From the NCBI GenBank assembly GCA_031288215.1, contig JAITRV010000268.1, forward strand, positions 1 through 8,346: a stretch of 8,346 bases of DNA, read 5' to 3'. Positions 1-6,933 of the stretch are shown here, piece by piece. The notes under the pieces were generated by a model that was given only the letters and a program-made list of their open reading frames with translations, did no database searches and was not told the origin of the DNA. The position numbers and the translations under genes were made by a program. Positions within the stretch are counted from its first letter, which is position 1. Each line of letters begins with the position of its first letter. The stretch comes from Spirochaetaceae bacterium. Lineage in GTDB: Bacteria > Spirochaetota > Spirochaetia > Treponematales > Breznakiellaceae.

Positions 1-11
1 GAACCGGTGCC

Positions 12-31
12 CGGCGCCTTTTGTAGCGCCG
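12..31. terminator. GC-rich hairpin beyond the 3' end of murD
   Basis: CGGCGC at 12-17 pairs with GCGCCG at 26-31 around an 8-nt loop, a few tens of bases past the murD stop. On the plus strand the stem is followed by the T-rich TTCTTTGTT. On the minus strand, the direction of murD, there is no T-run. It could be a weak terminator for a plus-strand gene left of the window, or a simple intergenic hairpin. The function is inferred; only the pairing is seen. Confidence 0.25.
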
Positions 32-55
32 TTCTTTGTTCCCGGGACTCGCCCG

Positions 56-1519
56 CTACGCCAGCCGCCGTACCGCCTCTTTCCACCGGCGGCCCCGGTC
101 GAATTCGTTCAGGAACATCCCGAAGGAGGCGCAGCCCGGAGAAAGGACCACCGCGTCCCCCGCCCGGGCTTCCTCCAGGGCGGCCCGGACCGCCCCTTCC
201 ACCGAATCGAAGGGGCCCCGGTAGGGGACGCCCCCCCGGTCCAGCAGCGCCCGGAGCTTCTCGCTCCCGGTTCCCGCCAGGAGCACCAGGGCCTTGGCCC
301 CCGCCGCCGCCCGGGCCAGGGGGCTAAAGTCCAGGTCCTTGTCGGTGCCCCCGGCAACCAGGACCGGGGCCGGATCAAAGGCCGCTAGTGCGGCGGCGGC
401 GGCCTCGGGGATGGTGGCGGCGGTGTCGTTGTAGAAGCGGATCCCCCCGGCCTGGTGGAAGAATTCCAGCCGGTGCTCGATGCCGGGAAAGTTCCCCAGG
501 GCCTCCCGGATAAGCGCCGGGGGGAGGCCCAGGTCCAGCAGGGCCAGGGCCGCGGCCAGGAGGTTCCGCTTCTGGTGGCGGCCGGGCACGAGGAGCCGGG
601 CGGGGACGATTTCGGCGGTCTCCCCCGAGGGCAGCCGGCCCAGGGCCGGGCCGTCGCCGCCGCTGAGCCAGCCCCCGGCCGTCCCCGCCGGGAGGGGCTC
701 CTCGGCATACATCAGGGGCCGGCCCCCGGTCTCCGCCAGGAAGCTCCGGCCCCAGGCGTCGTCACCGGCGACGGTGGCGTCCCCCTGATCCTGGCCCTGA
801 TAGATGACCCGCTTATCCGCCACATAAGCCTCCATGCTGTGGTAGCGGTCCTGGTGATCCGCCATGATGGCCGTCAGCACCGCGGCCCGGGGCTTGAGCA
901 GGGCCTGCCCGTCCGCCCGGCGGCGGCGGAGGTCCCCCAACTGCCAACTGGAAAGCTCCAGGACCACGTCGTCATCCTCCCCCAGGGCCTCCAGAAAGGA
1001 GAGGGGCGAGCGGGTGATGTTCCCCCCCAGGTAGGCCGTGCCCCGCAGCAGCCCCCGGCTCCGGCCCTCCTGCAAAACCCGGTGGAGGGCCGAGGCGGTG
1101 CCGGATTTCCCCTTGGAGCCGGTTACCGCCGTCAGCCGGGCCGGAGACGCGGCCAGAAAGAGGGAAATGTCCGTTTCTATCCTCCGGGCCGCCCGGAGGA
1201 AGGGGGAATCGGGGCGCACGGCGGGGTTCTTTATCACCATATCCGCGCGGGCAAAGTCCTCCATCTCGTGGCGGCCCAGGACATAGCGGACCGCGCCGCC
1301 GGCCGCGGCTTCCAGCTTTTCGAGGGAGGGGGCCAGGACCGTTTCGTCCCGCAGGTCCGTCACCGTCAGTTCCGCCCCCATCCGTGCGAGGTAGCGGGCC
1401 GATTCCAGCCCGCCGCCGTGGAGGCCGAGTCCCATAACGAGGACCCGCATCCCCCGGTAGGCGGACGGCGAAAGGGCGGACCCCACCGGGGCCTCCCCCG
1501 GGGATAGGCGCTGTTCCAC
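56..1519 (-). CDS. murD: UDP-N-acetylmuramoylalanine--D-glutamate ligase (MurD)
   Basis: Cytoplasmic ATP-dependent ligase that adds D-glutamate to UDP-MurNAc-L-alanine in peptidoglycan precursor synthesis. Numbered from the GTG at 1519, the 487-residue product has three expected domains. An N-terminal Rossmann-like UDP-binding part contains GLGLHGGG (about residues 30-37). The central ATPase has the P-loop TGSKGKSGT (about 133-141) and a DHQDRYHSMEAYVADK segment matching the family region with the carbamylated lysine. The C-terminal domain has HRLEFF, NDTAAT, GGTDKDLDF and the closing LSPGCASFGMF block. Length is slightly above the usual 440-450, mainly from the N-terminus. I chose GTG because AGGAGG lies 5 nt upstream; a TTG at 1549 would place that ribosome site inside the coding region. 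It lies downstream of two other minus-strand genes after an 86-bp gap, so it may be cotranscribed. Family assignment is firm. Confidence 0.95.
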   Translation of the reverse strand: MEQRLSPGEAPVGSALSPSAYRGMRVLVMGLGLHGGGLESARYLARMGAELTVTDLRDETVLAPSLEKLEAAAGGAVRYVLGRHEMEDFARADMVIKNPAVRPDSPFLRAARRIETDISLFLAASPARLTAVTGSKGKSGTASALHRVLQEGRSRGLLRGTAYLGGNITRSPLSFLEALGEDDDVVLELSSWQLGDLRRRRADGQALLKPRAAVLTAIMADHQDRYHSMEAYVADKRVIYQGQDQGDATVAGDDAWGRSFLAETGGRPLMYAEEPLPAGTAGGWLSGGDGPALGRLPSGETAEIVPARLLVPGRHQKRNLLAAALALLDLGLPPALIREALGNFPGIEHRLEFFHQAGGIRFYNDTAATIPEAAAAALAAFDPAPVLVAGGTDKDLDFSPLARAAAGAKALVLLAGTGSEKLRALLDRGGVPYRGPFDSVEGAVRAALEEARAGDAVVLSPGCASFGMFLNEFDRGRRWKEAVRRLA

Positions 1520-1524
1520 AAAAA

Positions 1525-1530
1525 CCTCCT
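1525..1530 (-). promoter_or_regulatory. Shine-Dalgarno site that sets the murD start
   Basis: The minus strand reads AGGAGG, then TTTTT, then GTG at 1519. This near-perfect ribosome binding site at 5-nt spacing favours the GTG start (487 residues) over the upstream in-frame TTG at 1549 (497 residues). Confidence 0.75.
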
Positions 1531-1605
1531 CATTCCGCGCCGCATTCAACGGCGCTCCGGCAGCATAGCAGCATGTTGTGCCGAAATGTACCAGCCCCGC
1601 CGCCC

Positions 1606-3465
1606 TTAGCCGAAGTGGCTTATCCCGTGATCGTTCAGGAAGGCAAGGAACTTCCGGTGGTTTTTTGCCGGGACCACCAGAAGTTTCCCCTCCGCCCGCA
1701 GGGCTATGGGTTTGAGGGCGGGGTCTGAGAGGAGTTCCTCCGCCAGGGCCCGGTCTTCGGGGAGCTGGTATACCAGGACCTCGGCCCGCCGCTGGTCAAA
1801 AAGCCCCGCCCGGTTCAAAACCTTGTCGAAAAGAGCCTCCCAGTGGGGGGCCGGCTGGGGATCTATCAGGAATTTAAAGCGGCTGATCCGATCATCTATC
1901 TGATGCTTGTTTTCGCAGCCCGCGATGAAGGAGGCGGGGCTTATCCGCCAGCGGTTCTCCCCGAGTTTCACGCCGATCCGGTCCAGGTATACCTGGCGCT
2001 CCAGGGAATTGCCCTGGACCGTTACCAGGTACAGTTCCCGGTCCGCAATCGCCTGGTAGTTCCGCTCGGGCCGGGGGGGCAGCCGGGTGGTAAACCTCAG
2101 GCACCAGAGGCCGAGTTCGGTGATCCTGATGGCTCCCAGGCAGTCGTAGGGGGAAATGGGAAGGGCCTTCCCGTGGTAATGCCGGCGGAGGGGAGGGTCC
2201 TTAAAACTGATGTCCAGAAGCCCCAGGGCGGCAAAGAGCAGACAGTAGGCCTTAAAAACCGGCTTGACCAGGAGTTCATGCCGGAAGACCCCCGTGGGGT
2301 TGAAATCGTTGTCATACTCCTCAGCTTCATAGGTAAGACCTCCGATGTCCAGGGCGTCGGCCTTTATCTTTAAGGAATCTTCCAGGGAAGCGTTGCAGAA
2401 GGCAAAGACCATGCCGCTTTGGCGGATGCGGTCGGCCAGGATGTCGGCGTCAAACCAGCGGCCGTCCCTTGCCACCATGCGGAGTATGTCCTGAAAGACG
2501 CTCCGGGAAAGGGGCAGTTCCCGGTTGGCGCCTTCGAGGTAGTAGCCGGGGGTCCTGCTCAGGTGATCCGTGAGGATGTTGAATTCCAGATACTTCCGGT
2601 CCGGGGGCAGCATAAAATCATTGAAAAGGGTTTTATTATTGAAAAAATCCGCCGTTAGCTTTCGCAGGGCTTCCTGGCCCTCCGGCGGCCGGCGGGGATT
2701 GAAATTCGTCATACAGAGGACGAACCGGGCCGCCAGTTCCGCGCAGTCCGGGGCGGACGCGGAACCGAAGGCGGGAAATCCCGAGGAAGTACGCAGGGTT
2801 TGGATTTCCCGTTTCTTAAATCCCCCCCGGACGAGTTTTTCCGGGAGCACGCCCCCGGACAGACACGAGGGGAGCAGTTCCCGGAGGGTATCGCAGAGAA
2901 GGGGGAAGGATTCGGCAATCCTCAGGCTGTTACTCCAGAACGCCGCCGGCGGCGTTTTCAACACGCAATCCGCCGGCTCCGCCGGCGGAACGAGCCAGGG
3001 CAGCAGGGCGTTCCTGAATACCGGCAGGATGGTGAGGATAAGAACGCTCCGGGCGCGCTGCATGCTGAGGAAGGACAGGCGGAATTCCGGTTTGAGGGAA
3101 TACACTTTTCTCCAGGCATAGGTCGTGTCAACGACGAGAACCGGCTCTCCCGCTTCCTTTTCGATAAGGACCACGGGGACATATCCATCCCGGACCACCC
3201 ATCGGAGGATCCGCCGGGCCAAGGGCGGCAGATGTTCAATCCACTCCTTGAAGGCCTCCGGGGTGGGGAAGGCCAGGGCTTCGGCGTATTTTATAATCAG
3301 GTCATGTTTGTTCCGTGCCGGAGGGTTTTCGCCGGTAAAGGAGGCATAGAGCGTCCGCAGTTCCTGGAGGGTCAAAGACTCCAGATAGGGCATGAAGTCC
3401 TGGACCCGCTGTTTGAGGGGGGGAAGGTTCCGGGGGGAATAGATTTCAACGGTTTCAGGGAGCAT
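1606..3465 (-). CDS. Unrecognised 619-residue protein, translationally coupled to the SNF2 gene
   Basis: I do not recognise a named family. The ATG at 3465 lies inside the end of the upstream SNF2 gene (11-bp overlap), and AGGAG (3472-3476) stands 6 nt before it, so start and coupling are well supported. The protein is soluble-looking, with no signal peptide or membrane segment. Residues about 28-65 (LQELRTLYASF...NKHDLIIKYAEAL) look like a short helical SAP-like fold, then LPPLARRILRWVV. That arrangement recalls N-terminal regions of some helicase-associated proteins, but this is a weak impression. The middle is rich in aromatic and basic residues; the end (KLLVVPAKNHRKFLAFLNDHGI) resembles a small alpha/beta domain. 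The overlap with a SNF2 translocase suggests a partner or substrate adaptor acting on DNA or nucleoprotein. That role is inferred from position only. Confidence 0.85.
   Translation of the reverse strand: MLPETVEIYSPRNLPPLKQRVQDFMPYLESLTLQELRTLYASFTGENPPARNKHDLIIKYAEALAFPTPEAFKEWIEHLPPLARRILRWVVRDGYVPVVLIEKEAGEPVLVVDTTYAWRKVYSLKPEFRLSFLSMQRARSVLILTILPVFRNALLPWLVPPAEPADCVLKTPPAAFWSNSLRIAESFPLLCDTLRELLPSCLSGGVLPEKLVRGGFKKREIQTLRTSSGFPAFGSASAPDCAELAARFVLCMTNFNPRRPPEGQEALRKLTADFFNNKTLFNDFMLPPDRKYLEFNILTDHLSRTPGYYLEGANRELPLSRSVFQDILRMVARDGRWFDADILADRIRQSGMVFAFCNASLEDSLKIKADALDIGGLTYEAEEYDNDFNPTGVFRHELLVKPVFKAYCLLFAALGLLDISFKDPPLRRHYHGKALPISPYDCLGAIRITELGLWCLRFTTRLPPRPERNYQAIADRELYLVTVQGNSLERQVYLDRIGVKLGENRWRISPASFIAGCENKHQIDDRISRFKFLIDPQPAPHWEALFDKVLNRAGLFDQRRAEVLVYQLPEDRALAEELLSDPALKPIALRAEGKLLVVPAKNHRKFLAFLNDHGISHFG
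2939..2956. repeat. 18-bp perfect palindrome inside the 619-residue gene
   Basis: AACGCCGCCGGCGGCGTT is perfectly self-complementary. A second pair of CCGCCGG-type blocks follows at about 2970-2988. In the protein this corresponds to a proline/alanine-rich stretch (PPAEPADCVLKTPPAAFW). It could be a small palindromic insertion tolerated in a linker, or simply GC-rich codon use. Confidence 0.35.
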
Positions 3466-6448
3466 GGGCGGCTCCTACCAGGTAGCTTATATCTTCCGGG
3501 GAAAGGGCCTTGAGGGATCCCGCGTCGTCCGAGAGCAGGGAAGCGGCCAGGTCGGTTTTCCGCTGCTGAAGTTCCAGAATCCGCTCCTCAATGGTGTCCT
3601 TGGCGATCAGGCGGTAACAGAACACCGCCCTCACCTGGCCGATGCGGTGGCTGCGGTCGATAGCCTGGGTTTCGGCGGCCCGGTTCCACCAGGGGTCCAG
3701 GATAAAGATGAAATCCGCCGCGGTGAGATTCAAGCCGATACCCCCGGTTTTGAGGGTCATGATGAAGGCCTTCACCTCCGGATCGGTCTGGAAACGGTGG
3801 ACCAGGGCCTGGCGGTCCACGGTGGCGCCGGTCATGGTGAGGTTCGGGATGCCCATGTCCGCCAGGTCCTGGCTGACCAGGTCCACGTGGGCCAGAAAAT
3901 TGGTAAAGATGAGGCACTTATGGCCGTTCTGCACCAGCTCGGCAATCATGTCCCGCAGATAGAGCCGCTTTGCCGAGGGGCCGCCGTACTCCCCGTCGGA
4001 TTCGGGGACGCTGGCCAGGCGGCGCAGTTCCGCCAGGGCCTTGAAGATGATCAGGGACGACTTGGGCAGCTCCCCCTTTTCGATGATCCCGTCGATGAGC
4101 CGTTTGTACTCCTGCCGCCGCTGGTGGTAGAGGGCCAGATGGCTCTCTTCCAGTTCGATATAGGCGGTCTCCTCGGTCTTATCCGGCAGGTCCTTGAGGA
4201 CGTCCCGCTTGATCCGCCGGAGCATGAAGGGGTAAATCCGGGCCTTCAGGTCCCGCAGGGCCTCCTTGTCGCCGTTGTCCTGGATGGGTCTGAGGTAACG
4301 CTGGACAAACATCTTCTCGGAGCCAAAGAAGGACGGGTTGAGGAAGCGGAAGAGGCTGTAGAGATCCGCCAGGTTGTTTTCCACCGGGGTCCCGCTCATG
4401 GCCAGGCGGTGATCGGCGCGGAGGCTTAACACCGCGGCGGTGGTCTTGGTGGAGAGGTTCTTGATGTTCTGGGATTCGTCGAGGACTATATAGAGGAAGG
4501 AATGTTGCTGAAATTCCTCCACATCCCGGCGCAGCGTGGCGTAGGTACTCAGCACCACCTGGAATTCCTCCGGCCGGAGTTCCGCAATATCCCGTTCCAG
4601 GCCGTAGTGGACCCTATAGGGCAGGTCCGGCGCGAAGCGGTCCAGTTCCGCAGCCCAGTTGTACACCAGGGACTTGGGGCAGAGGATGAGGCACAGGCCC
4701 TGCTCCTCCCGGGCCTTGAGGGACCGCAGCAGGGCGATAACCTGGATGGTCTTCCCCAGGCCCATCTCGTCGGCGAGGCAGGCCCCCATGCGGTGCTCCC
4801 GGAGGTAGTCGAGCCAGCGCACCCCGTATTCCTGGTAGGGCCGGAGGGTGCCCCCCCGGAGGGACCAGTTCCCCGGTCGGGCGGCGATGGTATTGTAGCC
4901 GGTAAAGAAGGGCCGGGCCTTTTCCCAGGCGGCCCCGTCAATCTCGATGGCCTCGTCCTGCAGGAGCAGGGGAATATCGAAGGCGGAAATCTCCACCCCC
5001 TCATCCCCCTTGATCCGGGAGACCAGCCGGTCCAGCCGGTCCATGGTCTGCCGGTCCGGGAAGGAACGGCTGCCGTCCGCCAGGGTGATGCAGGAGTCCC
5101 GCCGGTATTCCGCCATGAACCGGGCGAAGGAGAAGACCTCCCCTTCGATTTCCACCTCGGCGTTCCCCGCCAGGTAGTCGATGCCGGACCCCAGGGAAAA
5201 GCGGATCCGGGGCTTGGAAAAGCTCAGCCGGTACCCCGCCAGGACCTGGGTTTCCAGGAGGACGAAGCGCCGGGACAGTTCCACGATGGTTTCGGCGAAG
5301 AATTTCCCCGCAAATTCCGGGGCGATGATGAAGCGGCCGCTCTCTTCATGGATGGAATTTTTGGCCGCCAGCCGGTTGCCCTTGTTCAGCATGGCCCGGA
5401 AGATGTCCTCCGGGCCTTCCGGGAAGATCACCTCGGCGATACCCAAGGTATGGGATCCCTCGTCCATTTCCACCACCGTCACGATTTCCTCGTTTTCCAG
5501 AAACAGGGGGGGGAAACCCCGGAGGAAGGGGATGGGCCGGACGTGGAGGTAGCCGTAGTTGTCGATTTCCATGAAAAGCAGGGCCGGTTCCGCGGGGACC
5601 GGGGGGATCTGCCGGACCGTCCAGCCCTCGTAACGGATCTCCAGGCTGGTAAAGCCCGAGCAGATCAGGGAAAGAAAGGCGGGAAGATCCTGTTTCGGCA
5701 TCCCGCCAAAGACCCGGTCGGTCTCGGCCCAGCGCAGCCCGACATCTTCGATGCGGTATATCCGGTTCTCCGAGATCGCCAGGGTCGGGGAAAGGGTATA
5801 AAAGACCGCCTCCGTCTCCGTCTCCGTTTTCGCTTTCCGGCCGCTCTGTACCAGGCCCGGCCTGCGGCCCCGGGCGATGACCGTCCCGGCCTCGTCCAGC
5901 AGGACCAGGGCCACGGTGAGGTTCTCCCCGGCGCCGTCTTCGATGCAGAGGGCGCAACGGAAAAAGCCCTCCGCCTCCTCCAGGACCCTGCCCCGCTCGT
6001 CCCGGAGCAGGCCGGCGGCCAAGGCCTGTTCCAGGATACGGCTCCCCGGGTTCAGGAGGGTATACGCCTCCTCCGCGGCCCCGTCAAAACTGATGCGGTA
6101 GGAATACTCCCGCTCCCTCAGCCGGGCCAGAAATTCCCGCAGCACCTCCCGCCTGGTCCCGGAGAAACGGCGGAAATCCGGCGCGGCCCTTCCCCTGGAG
6201 GGCGTCAGGCGTAAAAAGGTCTCGTTCCCGTTCCGTCCCAGGGTGAAGGAGAGCGCCTCGTTCTGCGGGGCGCCCCCGCTCTGCCACCGCTCCCGCCTCC
6301 CCTCCGGGGCGGCTTCGGGGCCGCCGGCTCCGGCCTCCCCCGCGGTCTCCTCCCCTCCGGCCGCCGCTTCCTCCTTTGTAAAGGCCGGCCCCGAAGGGGC
6401 GGCTTTGTCCTTGGGCGGCCGTCCCCGTCTCCGTATTCCTTGTTCCAT
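3455..6448 (-). CDS. SNF2-family DNA-dependent ATPase (Swi2/Snf2 helicase-like) with N-terminal AT-hook
   Basis: ATP-driven double-stranded DNA translocase of helicase superfamily 2; cellular role unknown. The 997-residue product, counted from ATG 6448, begins MEQGIRRRGRPPKDK, an AT-hook-like minor-groove motif, then an Ala/Gly/Glu-rich linker to about residue 60. Residues about 65-525 form a divergent N-terminal region. The core follows: LRPYQEYGVRWL (about 535-546), Walker A DEMGLGKT (560-567), CPKSLVYNW (about 590-598), Walker B variant DESQ (657-660), SGTPVENN (685-692), TGGIGLNL (901-908) and motif VI QAIDRSHRIGQ (928-938). All main motifs are intact, so it should be active. An open frame extends 30 codons upstream to 6538, but those codons come from a strong hairpin and look noncoding. 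No Shine-Dalgarno precedes ATG 6448, while a -10-like TATGAT lies 6 nt before it. It overlaps the next gene by 11 bp, forming a pair. Confidence 0.93.
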   Translation of the reverse strand: MEQGIRRRGRPPKDKAAPSGPAFTKEEAAAGGEETAGEAGAGGPEAAPEGRRERWQSGGAPQNEALSFTLGRNGNETFLRLTPSRGRAAPDFRRFSGTRREVLREFLARLREREYSYRISFDGAAEEAYTLLNPGSRILEQALAAGLLRDERGRVLEEAEGFFRCALCIEDGAGENLTVALVLLDEAGTVIARGRRPGLVQSGRKAKTETETEAVFYTLSPTLAISENRIYRIEDVGLRWAETDRVFGGMPKQDLPAFLSLICSGFTSLEIRYEGWTVRQIPPVPAEPALLFMEIDNYGYLHVRPIPFLRGFPPLFLENEEIVTVVEMDEGSHTLGIAEVIFPEGPEDIFRAMLNKGNRLAAKNSIHEESGRFIIAPEFAGKFFAETIVELSRRFVLLETQVLAGYRLSFSKPRIRFSLGSGIDYLAGNAEVEIEGEVFSFARFMAEYRRDSCITLADGSRSFPDRQTMDRLDRLVSRIKGDEGVEISAFDIPLLLQDEAIEIDGAAWEKARPFFTGYNTIAARPGNWSLRGGTLRPYQEYGVRWLDYLREHRMGACLADEMGLGKTIQVIALLRSLKAREEQGLCLILCPKSLVYNWAAELDRFAPDLPYRVHYGLERDIAELRPEEFQVVLSTYATLRRDVEEFQQHSFLYIVLDESQNIKNLSTKTTAAVLSLRADHRLAMSGTPVENNLADLYSLFRFLNPSFFGSEKMFVQRYLRPIQDNGDKEALRDLKARIYPFMLRRIKRDVLKDLPDKTEETAYIELEESHLALYHQRRQEYKRLIDGIIEKGELPKSSLIIFKALAELRRLASVPESDGEYGGPSAKRLYLRDMIAELVQNGHKCLIFTNFLAHVDLVSQDLADMGIPNLTMTGATVDRQALVHRFQTDPEVKAFIMTLKTGGIGLNLTAADFIFILDPWWNRAAETQAIDRSHRIGQVRAVFCYRLIAKDTIEERILELQQRKTDLAASLLSDDAGSLKALSPEDISYLVGAAHAP
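5811..5828. repeat. Three-copy 6-bp tandem repeat within the SNF2 gene
   Basis: TCCGTC occurs twice and then TCCGTT in tandem on the plus strand. On the coding strand this gives the alternating Thr-Glu run in KTETETEA, in the variable N-terminal region of the protein. The unit is a multiple of three, so copy-number change would not shift the frame. Confidence 0.45.
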
Positions 6449-6454
6449 GGGGGC

Positions 6455-6484
6455 ATCATACCACGGAACGGGGGCTTCGGTAAA
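6455..6484 (-). promoter_or_regulatory. Possible promoter for a leaderless SNF2 transcript
   Basis: On the minus strand TTTACC (6484 down to 6479) and TATGAT (6460 down to 6455) are separated by 18 nt, matching a sigma-70 -35/-10 pair at four and five of six positions. The ATG at 6448 begins 6 nt after the -10 box, so transcription would start at or next to the initiation codon. The absence of any Shine-Dalgarno sequence there is consistent. The boxes are seen; promoter activity is inferred. Confidence 0.4.
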
Positions 6485-6538
6485 GTGCGGGAGGACCAGC
6501 CCATGGGGTATCCCCCCGTGGGCTGGTCCTCCCGGCAC
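6485..6538. repeat. Long stable hairpin upstream of the SNF2 gene
   Basis: GGGAGGACCAGCCCA (6489-6503) is perfectly complementary to TGGGCTGGTCCTCCC (6519-6533). Pairing extends outward through 6485-6488 with 6534-6538 (one bulged G) and inward through GGGG (6505-6508) with CCCC (6514-6517). The stem is about 23 bp with a 5-nt loop. Neither strand has a following T-run, so it is not a standard terminator. Its right arm shares 6531-6538 with the neighbouring 189-bp palindrome, so the two structures compete. Confidence 0.8.
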
Positions 6539-6719
6539 GGGCCGGCATGGGGAGGATCAACCGGGGGGTCCTGTCAGGGAAATACCCCGGTCGCCCCCTG
6601 TTCGCGACGTTGCTCTTGATGCCTACGGCATAACGGGTTCCTCTGCTCAAAAGGGGTCGCCCGGGGTATTTCCCTGCCACCCCCCTTCGCCGTTTCTGCC
6701 CATGCCGGCCCGTGCCGGG
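6531..6719. repeat. 189-bp concentric palindromic element
   Basis: The arms are nested around one centre near 6625. They are 21 bp perfect (6531-6551 with 6699-6719), G6/C6 (6563-6568 with 6680-6685) and 16 bp perfect (6575-6590 with 6661-6676). Inside them are CCCCT/AGGGG (6595-6599 with 6652-6656) and an apical ATGCC-TAC-GGCAT hairpin (6619-6631). The 21-bp and 16-bp perfect arms cannot be chance. As RNA or cruciform DNA it would form one long interrupted stem. Because of the symmetry, short frames on both strands encode the same LPMPARAG peptide, a byproduct rather than a gene. Possible identities are a palindromic repeat or MITE-like element, a structured noncoding RNA, or a regulatory leader. 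The sequence alone does not decide. Confidence 0.8.
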
Positions 6720-6725
6720 TTTTCC

Positions 6726-6797
6726 GGCGGGAGTATCCCCGCCACAACACGGCGCCCAAGCAAGTGCGTAGGGCGTCCCGGCGAAAAGGCGACCGGG
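6726..6797. repeat. Cluster of short GC-rich hairpins right of the palindrome
   Basis: GGCGGG (6726-6731) pairs with CCCGCC (6738-6743). CGCCC (6753-6757) pairs with GGGCG (6771-6775). CCCGG (6777-6781) pairs with CCGGG (6793-6797). This stretch, up to about 6820, has no credible gene, ribosome site or promoter. It extends the structured block up to the GC drop, so the whole 6485-6797 segment may be one structured element. Confidence 0.5.
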
Positions 6798-6827
6798 CGT
6801 GGGGTGCGATAATCGTCTTGTTCACTA

Positions 6828-6843
6828 GGTATCAATCGATACC
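6828..6843. repeat. Short inverted repeat at the left edge of the AT-rich island
   Basis: GGTATC-AATC-GATACC sits where GC content collapses. It could be a protein-binding site, an element end or chance. The half-site CGATACC appears in inverted orientation at 8244-8250. Confidence 0.4.
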
Positions 6844-6899
6844 ATAATACACTACATCTATGGAAGAATCAAGTCAAATTTAATCACGAGAAATCAATA

Positions 6900-6928
6900 A
6901 GAAACTCATAATATTGCTCATAGTTTCT
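6900..6928 (-). terminator. Weak hairpin after the XRE regulator gene
   Basis: AGAAACT (6900-6906) pairs with AGTTTCT (6922-6928), just past the regulator's stop at 6934. The following minus-strand sequence is only moderately T-rich (TATTGATTTCTC). It is placed as expected for a terminator, but the stem is AT-rich and the loop long. Confidence 0.3.
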
Positions 6929-6933
6929 GTGTT

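Noticed and set aside
1181..1199. CCTCCGGG-CCG-CCCGGAGG hairpin in murD
   Set aside because: It lies within well-conserved coding sequence and is explained by GC-rich Arg/Ala codons.
455..1507. 350-codon plus-strand open frame
   Set aside because: It is antisense to murD, and its Gly/Arg/Pro-rich product has no recognisable motif.
2800..3513. 237-codon plus-strand open frame
   Set aside because: It lies opposite the 619-residue gene and the 3' end of the SNF2 gene. Those have good starts and coupling; this frame does not.
4502..6214. 570-codon plus-strand open frame
   Set aside because: It is antisense to the SNF2 gene, which has intact helicase motifs. The frame has a low-complexity Gly/Pro/Gln-rich product with no domain, typical of the antisense of GC-rich codons.
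6449..6538. 30-codon N-terminal extension of the SNF2 protein
   Set aside because: The extra codons are read through a strong hairpin and a promoter-like element, and the sequence before the AT-hook has no protein-like character.
6590..6660. Integron attC-like or retron-like RNA core
   Set aside because: No convincing attC core-site pair was found, and no integrase or reverse transcriptase gene lies in the window.
6243..6812. 189-codon plus-strand frame across the SNF2 start and the palindrome
   Set aside because: It is half antisense to the SNF2 N-terminus and half palindrome, with no domain or ribosome site.
6456..6835. Short minus-strand frames of 62-83 codons in the structured block
   Set aside because: They overlap one another in different frames, are Arg/Pro/Gly-rich, lack ribosome sites and repeat the same peptide because of the palindrome.
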